NCBI GenBank assembly: GCA_948144175.1
Contig: CANXME010000106.1
Coordinates: 2,790,001-2,854,000 of the forward strand
DNA length: 64,000 bases
From: Closterium sp. NIES-65
Taxonomy: Eukaryota; Streptophyta; Zygnematophyceae; Desmidiales; Closteriaceae
Reading direction: 5' to 3'
In this document: positions 1-10,363 of the stretch, piece after piece
Numbering within the stretch: the first letter of the stretch is position 1
Layout: every line of letters begins with the position of its first letter
Notes under the pieces: model-generated
Databases searched by the model: none
The model's input: the letters and a program-made list of their open reading frames with translations, nothing else
Told to the model about the DNA's origin: nothing
Position numbers and translations under genes: made by a program

Positions 1-219
1 TTACACCGTATACACCACTGTCGGCGCTGTCGGTGCCGTATAATAGGTATGTCGGTGGGAAAAGTAGGAAATAAGAGAAATAAATAGAAGGCTCTATGAA
101 ATAGAATAGTAGGCCGATTGAGATGAGATAAAGACCAAAATAAAGAGGAGAAAAGGGAGAATAGGATAACGGAAAATTATAATAGTGAGAAAATATTATA
201 ACGGGGACGTCCTCTCACA
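1..219 (-). repeat. 3' LTR of gypsy A (truncated by window edge)
   Basis: Matches 13205-13423 with 4 substitutions and ends in CA at 219. The adjacent 220-235 is, on the minus strand, a purine run (TTTGAGGGGGGAAG) that serves as the polypurine tract for plus-strand priming. Confidence 0.93.
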
Positions 220-1410
220 CTTCCCCCCCTCAAAGCTGGGTGGTAGAAGTAACACCCTGCTTGACAAGGTAGTCCTGTAGAGGACGGCGGGCGTTATCCA
301 TGTCGTGTTAGGTACCCAGGTATCCTCGGAAGGATCATAGCCTTTCCAACGAATCAAGAACTCCAAGGTGCCGCTACGTCGTCGTCGGTGCGCCAGAACG
401 GCTTCGACTTCGTACTCGGGTTCCCCATTAACGATCACTGGCAGTGGCAGTGGCGGCTGGCGACCTTTGAAGACCGTGTTTGGGTCCCAATAGGGCTTGA
501 GAAGTTGAACATGGAAGGCATTGTGAATCCTCCAGGTAGCTGGTAAACGCAAGCGGAAGGTTACTGGAGTGACCTGCGCCTCGACGAGAAAAGGTCCGCA
601 GAAGCGAGGTCGGAGCTTAGACGGAAGATGGCTAATGTCGAGATTGCGTGTATCCAGAAGCACCTGATCGCCAATCTGGATGGAATGATCGTTGCGACTC
701 CGATCAGCGAGCTTCTTTTGTTGCTGCTGGATAGTCAGAAGACGTTTATGCGTGCGCTCCCACAATTGGTGCATAGTGGAAATGAAGTCATGTGCGGGTT
801 GCACCGTGGCGGGTACTGTTGGTTTCTGAGGCGTGAGTGGGTTGCGACCGTAACAGAGGAAAAAAGGAGTTTGCCCTGTAGCGGCGTGCGTGGCGTTGTT
901 GTACGCAAACTCGAGAACCGGCAGATGTGCATCCCATTTAGATATATCGTCCTTACACGCTGCTCGCAGAAGCTGTTCGACAATCTGGTTGAGGCGCTCT
1001 GTCTGACCATCCGTTTGGGGATGATAGGCTGATGACATGGCGAGTTTGGTCCCCATGAGCGACATGAGCTCCTTCCAGAATTTACTCGTGAATTTCGGGT
1101 CTCTGTCGGAGATCAGCGTGGATGGAATGCCATGTTGCGAGATGACGTAGCGGAAGAATATTTGCGCTGTCTCCTCGACGCGAGCCGTTGTGTGTGTCGG
1201 AATGAAGTGTCCCATTTTGGAGAATTTGTCGATGACGACTAGAATGGCGTCGTAACCAGCTTTGGTAGGTGGTAACCCGGTGATGAAGTCAAGGCTAACC
1301 ACTTGCCAAGGCTGTTCAGGGATTGGAAGAGGCTGTAGTAATCCTGCTTTCTTCTGTTTGCTACTCTTCATCCGTTGGCATGTGTCGCACGAGGTGACGA
1401 ATTTTTGTAC
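196..1410 (-). pseudogene. Gypsy A pol, integrase core plus chromodomain (3' part)
   Basis: Integrase catalyses insertion of the cDNA into the genome. Visible are the end of the zinc-binding region (SCDTCQ), the DDE core with Asp in SLDFITG, Asp in ISDRDPKF and Glu in DGQTERLNQ, and a C-terminal chromodomain (YEVEAVLAH ... RWKGYDPSEDTW). Chromodomains are known to tether chromoviruses to modified histones. The reading frame runs through the polypurine tract into the LTR and stops at 196, a common chromovirus arrangement. Upstream it is broken at about 1411 by N1, with the middle of the zinc-binding domain lost, so no intact polyprotein can be made from this copy. Confidence 0.9.
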
Positions 1411-1432
1411 GCGACGGTGCCCTTTATCTGCC

Positions 1433-1493
1433 CATCGTACGCCCCGAGGCACACGATGGTGCCCTGCTCGTCGTGCGCCCCGAGGCACACGAT
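1433..1493 (+). other. CCGA-loop hairpins in N1
   Basis: Two adjacent imperfect hairpins (about 1433-1458 and 1470-1493) have the core GCC-CCGA-GGC. A third related one with a CCGT loop lies near 1514-1540. They are the same motif as the leader hairpins of C, E, F, G, I and J. Confidence 0.6.
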
Positions 1494-1978
1494 CGGGCCC
1501 TTTTATCCTACCCGTCGTGCGCCCCGTGGCACTGGCCCGCGACGGGCCTCTCCGCCCCTGCACTCCCTGCTGCCGTCCCTGACCCATCTGCACCGACGCC
1601 TCTTCGCCGCTCTGCGGCTTTCTTCCTTCCCACCCCCCCCTTTCTCTTGTCTCCCTGCAGCCGTGGGGAGGAGGGTATGGGGGTGGAGGGTGTTGGAGCG
1701 TGGGGTCAACTCTCTCCCTTTCCCTCCTCCTTCTTTCAGTCCCACCGCTGCAGCTGCCGCTGGGGGAGGAGGATGTGAGGATGTGGGTGAGGGGGGGGGG
1801 TGGTACCGGGGTGGCGGGGGTGAGGCAACAAGCAGCCGTCCCTCCACCTTTCCTCTTTCCCCCCTTTCTCTGCTGCTTCTGCAGCAGTGTTGGGGAGGGG
1901 AAGGAGGAGGGTGAGGAGATGGTAGGGGTACCTGCTGTTGCTGTAACTACACACCTACCTACAAGCATTATGGGGGCA

Positions 1979-2239
1979 TGTCGAAATATTTTGTCATGTT
2001 TTATAATTGCTTGTAGTTGTAGTTAGTGTAGTTATGTAAACTTTTGTTGGTGGTGCACCTTATTGTGTTTCTATACTATATGTACCCCTGAACCTATAGT
2101 GAAACACACCTTTTCACAATTTTCCTCTCAACTCACTCGACTCTCACCCTAGGGGAAAACCCGCTCGATACTAAGTTAGGGCCTAGGCTACTAAGCCTAG
2201 GCCCCACGTTTCTACTCTCTATTACCTACTATCTTGACA
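1979..2239 (+). repeat. 3' LTR of N1
   Basis: Starts TG and ends CA, directly follows a G-run polypurine tract, and is homologous over most of its length to the LTR of element I. Confidence 0.75.
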
Positions 2240-3564
2240 GTTACTACCAAAGTGGCCCGCGTAGAGAACATCATGACATTCTTCGAGCAGTAACTGGCGT
2301 AAGGGAGGGTAATTAGGTACCCATATTTTTGTGGAGCCCTTGCGGTATGCGATGTCTTGATCCCAATGTAGAAGATGGCGCTTTTCTGCTACAGAGACTT
2401 CGGGGTCGATGGTGTATCCATGCGTGAAGAGTCCCTTCAGAAGTGGGTTCATGCCATCGATTTGTAAGGCGGCAACGTGTGCAGGGCGACTCAGTGCGTC
2501 TGCCTTGTTCTTGTGCCCCGGCTTATACACGATGTCGTAATGGAAGTGGGTTTCGAGAAAGTCAATCCACCGGACCTGCCGCCTGGAGAGTGTTGGTTGG
2601 GTCTTCAGGTACTTGAGGCTGCAGTGGTCGGTGTAGACAGTCGTTTTTTTTCCTTCGAGATAACACCTCCATGCCTTAAATGCGTTGACGATGGCGAGGG
2701 CCTCTTTGTCATGGATGGGGTAATTGAGTTCTGCCCCGTGAAGTTTTTTACTGAGGTATGCAATGGGTTGCAGTCCCTTCCCTTGATCCTGCATGAGTAC
2801 TGCGCCCACTGCTTGATCGCTAGCATCGGCCTCGATGACATAGTCAAGTTCAGTGTCTGGCAGGATAAGAACAGGTGCGGACGTGAGTGCGGTTTTAAGT
2901 TGTTCCACGGCTTCCTCGTGCTTCGCCTCCCATTGATATGGTGTATTCTTCTTCAACAGGTTCGTTAATGGTGCGGCAATCTTGGCGTAGTTCGGTACGA
3001 ACCGGTTGTAGTAGTTGGCGAATCCAAGGAACTGTTGTAACTCCTTCACGTTCTCAGGGGTCTTCCACGTTCGCACTGCTTCAATCTTCTTAGGATCCAC
3101 ATGAACTCCTTGAGCGCTCACCATATGTCCAAGGAACTGGACTTTTTTCAACGCAAACTCGCTCTTGGATAGCTTCACGTAGAAGCGTTCTCGTCGAAGA
3201 ATTTCAAACACCCGTCGTAGATGCTCAATGTGCTGCTTCATATCTTTCGAGTAGATCAGGATATCGTCCAAATATACCACCACGCACTCGTCCAGAAGGG
3301 GCCGAAGGATGTGGTTCATTTCCGCCTGAAATGTGGTTGGTGCGTTAGTGAGTCCGAATGGCATCACGAAATACTCGTATGACCCGTACCGAGTTCGAAA
3401 AGCGGTTTTGTGGATAGAGTTGTCCGCCATACGAATTTGCCAGTATCCCGATCTGAGGTCGAGCTTGGAGAATACCGTAGCACCGCGAAGTTGATCGAGT
3501 AAGTCGTCGATCCGTGGTATCGGGTATTTATTTTTTATAGTCTGCTTGTTCAAGGCTCGGTAGT
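2240..3564 (-). pseudogene. Gypsy A pol, reverse transcriptase/RNase H segment
   Basis: Middle part of gypsy A pol. Reverse transcriptase motifs run from [14 protein letters not shown] through the catalytic YLDD box ([11 protein letters not shown]). A Ty3-type RNase H follows ([14 protein letters not shown] ... TDHCSLKYL ... NKADALSRP), then the start of the integrase zinc-binding domain ([10 protein letters not shown]). The frame is open until N1 interrupts it. Removing copia C and one copy of its TSD (6794 bp) puts this segment in the same frame as the pol segment at 10364-11916. It is therefore one gene split by insertion rather than an independent gene. Confidence 0.92.
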
Positions 3565-3569
3565 CGATG

Positions 3570-3702
3570 TGTGAAAGAGAGAACGAGAATGAAAATGACT
3601 ATGAAAGAAGTGAGTACAAATAGGAAACCCTAATTGGGTTGTACCCCCTATGGGATACCCCACTATAGCCTACACAATAGTATAAGCAATATAGTTCTGA
3701 CA
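3570..3702 (-). repeat. 3' LTR of copia C
   Basis: 133 bp starting TG and ending CA, with one mismatch to the LTR at 10226-10358. The neighbouring 3703-3713 is the polypurine tract (CTATGGGGGTG on the minus strand). Confidence 0.96.
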
Positions 3703-3913
3703 CACCCCCATAGGCAAAGTGGGGGAGAACAAGGGGTCACAAGACCAGTCAAGCAAAGCAAAGCAAAGCTCAGGGTGGATCACAAAGTCACCACACATTC
3801 CGAGCACAAGTTCAAGGCCACATGGCCAGTTCACATGCAAGATCATATATAGAGATATACAAGAGTCAAGTAAGCAAGAGCAAGAGTATATATAGGCGAA
3901 GGTACAAGCAAGG

Positions 3914-6900
3914 TCAAGAGGAGAGCAAGTGAGGCAAGACAGGCACAAGACCCAACTGCGTGCAACAACGCTGATGATCACAAGGCGCAAGTGCCTTGGT
4001 GAAGACATCAGCAGTGTTGGCCTCAGAGGCCACGTACGCAAGTCGCAACTGGCCACGCTGCTGTAGCTCACGAGCAAGAAAGTAGCGGAGAGCAATGTGC
4101 TTCGTTCTGTGCTCCAGTCTCTGCTCTCGACACAAGGCCAGCATGGCCTTGTTGTCTACGTACAGGACTGGAGGAGAACGAGGCTGCTCTCCAAGGTCGG
4201 TCAACAGGTAGGTGAGCCAGCGTAACTCCTGTGCAGCCATAGCCCCGGCGTAGATCTCAGCCTCACAACTGGAGCCGAGAACAGAAGACGAGCGGGTAGC
4301 CCGCCACGAAACAGAGCCGGAACCAAGGCTGAAGGTGTAACCCTGTGACGACCGCTGCGTAGCCTGGTCGTCAGCCCAAGAAGCGTCCGCGTGCCCAGTG
4401 AGGACCACTGGACTGCGCCCTCCAAGCACTAGCCCCATGCCCGACGTACTGCACAAGTAGCGCAACACCCTCTTCGCTGCAGCCATGTGCTCTGGTCGGT
4501 GTCTCCCAGGAGCAACATAGCGTGCGAGAATGCTAAGAGGGTATGCAAGGTCAGGTCGTGTGCAGGTCATCAGGTACATGAGGCAGCCAACAAGCTCTGC
4601 ATACGGGCCACTCGACTCTACGGACTCATCCGAAGGCAGAGCTGAGAGCGAGTGGCGAGTAGGCAGAGGAGTGGCCTGAGGCGAGGAGTACGTGAAGCCG
4701 AAGCGCTGAAGGACCTGCTGCACCATGTGTGACTGAGTCAGGGTAATGGTGCGGCGTGCTCTGTCCCGGGTGATCTGCAAGCCAAGATAGCTGCGCAGTT
4801 CACCCAGGTCAGTGCACGTGTGTCTCTTCTGCAGCTCGGACTTCACGTAGGCGAGTCCAGCAGTGTCAGCTGTGGCAAAGACCAAGTCGTCGACGTACAC
4901 GAGGATGTAGAACGGCGGCAGAGAGGTGTTGGTGCGCAGAAACAGCGACGGGTCGGCAGTAGAAGGAGCAAACCCAAGTGCCGCGAGCGTAGTCCTCAGT
5001 GTGTCGTGCCACTCACGTGGCGCCTGGCGGAGACCGTAGACTGGACGCCGGAGACTCCACTGGGTACCAGGAGGGAAAGACCCAGTGAAGCCAGGTGGGC
5101 GACGCAGCCAGATCTCCTCGTGCAGGCTGCCCTGCAAGAAAGCTGTGCTGAAGTCGAGAGAGTGCAGCTCGTAGTCACGGTGAGCAGCAACGTGCAGCAG
5201 GACCCGAAGAGTGGTCATCTTCGGGGTGGGGGAGAAGGTCTGAAAGTAGTCAACCCCCTGCCGCTGACTGAAGCCACGAGCCACGTAACGCGCCTTGAAG
5301 ACAGGCGGAGAACCCGGCGGCCGCTTCACCCTGAAAATCCACATGCCACTGACGATGTTCGCCCCAGGGGGGGGAACAGCGTCAACGTAGGTGCCTGTGG
5401 ACTTCCAGGAAGCCATCTCTGCATCCATAGCTGCATGCCACTGAGAGGAGTAGGGACCCTCTATCGCCTCCGCGTAAGAGCGCGGAGTCGGGATGTCTGG
5501 TGCATCCGGGTCTCCCTCAGGGGCTAGCAGTACAGACGCGAGACGAGGTGAAGCGGCGGCCAGACACTGGAACTCCTCCTGCCTGTCCTCAAGGACGTCC
5601 GTGCCAAGGGCACACTCACCCCCGACGGACGAAGGACAGGCGGACTCAGACTCAGTGACAAGACGGGCAGCGTAGTCTAGACGACAGCGCGCAGCAAAGT
5701 CGACAAGCTCAGTGACAAGGGCAGACGCAGCAGACGACTCGAAGGAAGGGTCACTGACAGCTGTAGCAAGGAGACGCGTGACAGTAGGACTGGCAGCACG
5801 AAGGGAGTCCGACTCCGGGTCGGCAAGAGCAGGAAGAGAGGAAGCAGGAGGAGAAGGCAAAGGGGCACGCAGAGGAGCAGTGGACGGACGCAGTGACATC
5901 CGGTGCGTGCCAGGGACAGGAGGAGGACGCTGACGCGACCCGCGACCACTAGCGCGCTCAGTACGAACAGGCGACACAGGACGAGACGCAGGCTCACGAC
6001 GCTCAGTAAGACCTCCAGTCGGACCAGTGTAGGGAGACGGAGCAGGCAAAGGGGAGGCAGGCTGTAGCTGTGGCTGTGACCGGACAGGCTGCGGACCCTC
6101 TAAGGGAGGAGGAGGAGGAGGCGGAAGACCAAGAACCTGCTGCAGGAGCGGAACGAAGTAAGGTCGGGGCCGCGCGGCGACACCAGAAACAGCAGGAACA
6201 GTACCAGCAGCCCCGGCAGGAGTACCCACTCCAGCAGCACCTCCAGCAGCACCACCAGAAGCTCCAGAACCTCCAGCAGCAGCACCAGGAGCACTGTCAG
6301 TCGGACCGCCAACGGCAGGCTCAGCGCCAACACCCTCAGTAGCACCAGCTCCAGGAGAACTCTCAGACCCAGCAGCTCCAGCACCCACAGTACGAGCACC
6401 GGCGGGACGCGAGGCAGCAGTACCCTCTGCAGCCGAAGAACCACCAGCACCAGCAGCACACCTCCAGCGCCTGGCAAACCACTCACGCAGCTCCTGCGGG
6501 GAGAGTGGCTCTCGGCGAGACGAAGCACCCCCAGGCACAGCACCCCCAGGCTCAGCACCCCCAGGCACAGCACCCCCAGGCTCGGCACCTCCAGGCTCAG
6601 CACCCCCAGACGAAGCACCCCCAGGCTCAGCACCCCTAGGCACAGCACCCCCAGGCTCAGCACCCCCAGGCTCAGCACCCCCAGGCTCAGCACCCCCAGG
6701 CTCAGCACCCCCAGGCTCAGCACCCCCAGGCTCAGCACCCCCAGACTCCGCACCCCCAGGCTCAGCTCCCGCAGCAGCACCAGAGTCACCAGTGACCTCG
6801 ACAGGCTCGACCGCGTCTACCTGGGACACACCTGAAGGGGCAGGACCCTGAGGGGGGAGGGGGACTACCGAGGGGGGACCTGGTACCAGGAAGAGCGGGG

Positions 6901-9425
6901 GTGGGGGGAGGGACGGAGTGCGGTAGGGGAAGAGGCGGTAGTAGGGTACCGACTCGTCGAACGTGACGTCCTGGGAGGACAGAACACGTCGAGAGGTGGG
7001 GTGGTAAAACTGCCACCCAGGGGCGTCGGGGGGGAACCCCAGGAAGACGCAGGGAGAAAACACGAGGGGACAGCTTGTCCGCAGACAGGTCGCGAACAAA
7101 CGCCCGAGATCCCCAGACCCGGAACGCCGACGCATCGCCAACCTTCCCCGTCCACAGCAGAGCTGGGGAGGTCTCCGGTCGAGAGACCCTGGGGTGGAGG
7201 TTGATCTGGTGCGCAGCGTACCTGACCGCAAACGGCCACAGAAAATGGGGAGCTGCCGCATGCATCATGGACGTACGAGCGACATCCATGACCATGCCAA
7301 TGCGGCGCTCAGCAATCCCATTCTGCTGTGGTGAGTCCGGAAGCGTGAAGGTCTGACGGATGCCTCGTGCACGACAGTAGGCACTCAGGAGGCCAGAGGA
7401 GAACTCTCCGCCTCTGTCCGAGTGCAGACGCAAAACAGGGAAGTCAGAGCCAAAGCTCCTCCGAAGCTGGAGACGAGCTGCGCGGATCCAGTCGATCAAC
7501 ACCGCAGTGACCTCACCCTTGCTGCGCAAGGGGAAGACTGAGGTGTAACGCGAGTAGTCGTCAACCACCAGCAGGAAGTAGCGCTCCTGACCCTGTCCAT
7601 GGACGCGGGCTGGGCCCCACACGTCCATGTGAAGCGTCTGCAGCGGGGCCTCTGTCGGAGGAAACTGGGAGGAGTGAGGGGCAGCACGCTGGCGCCCCTC
7701 GACACAGGGGACACAGGTAGGGCCAGGGCCCGGAGGAAGGGGAGGGAGAGACCGGGGAAGACCAGACACAAGGACTCGCGAGGCCATGCCTCTGAGCCGA
7801 AGCAGAGAGGGGTGGCCAAGGCGGTGGTGCCAGAGGAGGGTCTCGTGAGACAGACGACGACACGAGCAGGGGGCAGACTCAGGACCAGACCTGGACGCTG
7901 CAGCAAACACCTGACCAGACGAAGGGACCCTACCAGACTCAGCACCTGGAGGAGAAGCAGTGGTCAGTGTGTACAGGCTCGACCCTGGCCGACGTGTAAA
8001 CGTAGCCAGGTGGCGACCTGTATCCGCCTCCGTGCAGTGGGTCACCCGCTGACGAGCAGGGGTGAACTGGTGGACACCCGCATCCTGGAGGTCAGCACCA
8101 CTCACCAAGTTCGTCGAGAACGAGGGGAGGTAGAGACCAGTCAGGGTGCCAGAGGGGGCCGCCGGACACGGGAGGACAGTGGAGAAGCGAGACAGGACAG
8201 GCCCCCCAGAGGGGTCAGCCAGGGACACCGCAACCGGCCGACTCAGCGGCGTGAGAGTGGTGCGGTCCCTAAAGAAGGAGCGAGACGCTCCAGAGTCAAG
8301 GGTGAAGGTGTGAGAGGCCGAAGCCGACACAGTACCTGAGAGGGCAGACTCACCAGCACCTGAGAGCACAGACGCACTGGCACCTAGAGCAGCAGCCTCA
8401 CTAGTACCTGACGCGGCAGTACCAATGCCCGGGTCGGGCGGGAAACACCGGTAACAGTCATCCTCATCACTACCAGTCACAGCATACATAGCAGAGAGAA
8501 TAGCATCAAAATCAAGATCATAAATAGCTACACCAGCCCTAGACAGCTCTCCCCAGCGGGGGATCTCAGCGGCCTCCGGAAACTGCTGACGCCAGGCGTC
8601 GGTCAGGCGGCCAAAGCAGCGGCGGGCTGTGTGGGCGCCTCCACACCTCTCCCCTGCACGGTCACCTGTGCGAAGAACGTAGGGGCAGGGACCAAGCGCA
8701 CCACCACGCTGACGCTGCAAGTACCACTCACGGAGCTGCTGAGGGCCGGGGACGGTGCGAGAGCGCTGCTGCTGCTGTGGCTGCTGCTGCGGCTGCTGCT
8801 ATTGCTGCTGCTGCTGCTGGCGCTGACCACCCCCAGAGCTGCTCCGCTGGGACGAGCCACTCCGACCCCCGCCTCCACCGCCACCCCCGCCTCCACCGCC
8901 ACCCCCGTCTCCACCGCCACCTCCCCCACCAGGACCGTCGCTCCCACCGCTCCCACCGCCTCCTCCGCTACCACCTCCGCCGCCACCTCCGCCTCCACCG
9001 CCGCCACCAGTACCTCCACTCCCGCCACCACCCCCACCGCCACCCACACTCCCCCCGCCACCCCCACCGCCTCCTCCACCGCCCCCTCGAGCTCCACCCG
9101 CTCCCTTGCCCCCCTTGCTCTTGCCAGAGCGGCGTCTGCCGCTGGGGGCAGACGCCGCGCCGACCGACTCAAAACCAGTGAGGTCGGCCGCAGCGGCAGA
9201 GGCGACAGAGGGCAGCAGGGGGGAAGGACCACACCCCTCAAAGATGGGGGTGCGAGGGTCACCCCGAGAGGCCCCTACAGCGACAATACTCTTCTCAGCC
9301 GCTAGCAGGGACTCCTCAAGGAGGTCGACAGTGAGAGTGGTGGGACAGACAGAGAGAAACTGGTCCCTAACGACACGAAGGGACTCAGGGAGACGGGTGA
9401 CGAGAAAGTAGAGGGTGATGTACAT
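3914..9425 (-). pseudogene. Copia C gag-pol (degenerate)
   Basis: Copia polyprotein on the minus strand. The N-terminal two fifths of gag are deleted: the frame enters at the residues corresponding to MYITLYFLVTRL of related gags, directly behind the GC-rich leader. Gag ends with poly-Gly and poly-Gln tracts. There is an in-frame TAG at 8799-8801 in the Gln tract (CAG to TAG). Then come protease (LDSGAS), integrase (LHMDVWGP, LHSDRGGEF, QQNGIAERR), and a +1 frameshift near 7055, caused by an extra T in a T-run. After that follow a GGAEP repeat linker, reverse transcriptase with YVDD, and RNase H (HADASWADDQ). The stop is at 3914. Closest in the window to copia J. Confidence 0.93.
6535..6770 (-). 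repeat. 15-bp tandem repeat encoding a GGAEP linker
   Basis: About 15 copies of a 15-bp unit that encodes Gly-Gly-Ala-Glu-Pro on the minus strand. It lies between the integrase and reverse transcriptase domains of copia C. Copy number and sequence differ in B, F and G. Confidence 0.9.
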
Positions 9426-9429
9426 GGGA

Positions 9430-10145
9430 GGAGGGTTCGCAGCTCAGCGGCGGCTCGGGCGGCGGCGGCTCGGCGGCGGCTCGGCTGCTGCTGGGCGGCT
9501 CGGCGGCGGCTCGGGCGGCGCAGGCGGCGGCGGCTCGGCGGCGGCCTGGGCGGCGGCTCAGGCGGCGGCGGCTCGGCGGCGGCTCGGCTGCTGCTGGGCG
9601 GCTCGGCGGGGCCGCGGAGCAGAGGGCGGCGGTGCCGCTTAGGAGAGGGCGGCGGGGCCGCGTAGCAGAGGGCGGCGGGGCCGCGTAGCAGAGGGCGGCG
9701 GAGCCGCGTAGCAGAGGGCGGCGGGGCTGCGATCGAGGGGCGGCGGGGCCGCGTAGCAGAGGGCGGCAGGGCCGCGTAGCAGAAGGCGGCGGGGCCGCGT
9801 AGCTGAGGGCGGCGGGGCCGCGACGTAGGGCGGCGGGCGGGCCTTCGAAGTAGGGCGGCGGGCGGGCCGGGACGTAGGGCGGCGGGGCCGCGACGTAGGG
9901 CGGCGCGCGGGCCGTCGAAGTAGGGCGGCGGGCGGGCCGGGACGTAGGGCAGCGGGGCCGCGACGTAGGGCGGCGGGCGGGCCGTCGAAGTAGGGCGGCG
10001 GGCCACGACGTAGGGCGGCGGGGCCGTCGAAGTAGGGCGGCGGGCAGGCCGCGACTTAGGGCGGCGAGGCCGCGCGATAGGGCGGCGGGGCCGCAAGGTA
10101 GGGCGGCTCGACAGGCCGCTAGGGAGGGCGACACGACGGGTCGCT
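9430..10145 (-). repeat. GC-rich tandem leader of copia C
   Basis: Untranslated leader between primer site and gag. It is made of imperfect repeats of a GCGGCCCCGCCGCC-like unit. Homologous leaders occur in F, G and J and, in shorter form, in element I. The long open frames across it on either strand are low-complexity and I do not call them genes. Confidence 0.8.
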
Positions 10146-10157
10146 AAAAAAAAGGAC

Positions 10158-10175
10158 GCGCGCCTCGGGGCGCGC
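10158..10175 (-). other. CCGA-tetraloop leader hairpin, copia C
   Basis: On the minus strand GCGCGCC-CCGA-GGCGCGC forms a perfect 7-bp stem followed by a U-run and a second GCGAC-type hairpin. It starts 50 nt after the first base of the primer site. Confidence 0.85.
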
Positions 10176-10225
10176 TTCGGTGGGCCCAAGAAACAGTCCC
10201 TAGTAGGGGACCTGCTCTGATTCCA

Positions 10226-10358
10226 TGTGAAAGAGAGAACGAGAATGAAAATGACTATGAAAGAAGTGAGTACAAATAGGAAACCCTAATTGGGTTGTAC
10301 CCCCTATGGGATACCCCACTATAGCCTACACAATAGTATAAGCTATATAGTTCTGACA
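10226..10358 (-). repeat. 5' LTR of copia C
   Basis: 133 bp, one mismatch to 3570-3702, flanked by the TSD CGATG at 10359. The primer site TGGAATCAGAGCAGG lies immediately left of it (10211-10225, minus strand). Confidence 0.96.
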
Positions 10359-10363
10359 CGATG

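Larger units (their letters stand above)
1411..2239 (+). mobile_element. N1, 5'-truncated non-autonomous LTR element
   Basis: GC-rich non-coding DNA followed by a 261-bp LTR (1979-2239). It begins TGTCGAAAT, ends CTTGACA, and is preceded by a TATGGGGGCA polypurine tract. The LTR is homologous to the LTR of element I (compare 30893-31114, reversed): both carry a GTACCCnTGAACCTATAGTGAAAC block. The right flank resumes gypsy A at GTTAC (2240). No 5' LTR or primer site is present on the left, and gypsy sequence between the GHFGSN and VQKF codons is missing. This indicates a deletion across the left junction, so the left boundary is approximate. Confidence 0.75.
3570..10358 (-). mobile_element. 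Ty1/copia retrotransposon C inserted in gypsy A
   Basis: A complete copia element bounded by 133-bp LTRs (3570-3702 and 10226-10358) that differ at one position. The TSD is CGATG at 3565-3569 and 10359-10363, inside the gypsy A reverse transcriptase codons. The primer site next to the 5' LTR reads TGGAATCAGAGCAGG on the minus strand. The domain order protease, integrase, reverse transcriptase, RNase H is typical of copia. The coding region is degenerate: it has a gag 5' deletion, one nonsense codon and one frameshift. Confidence 0.96.
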
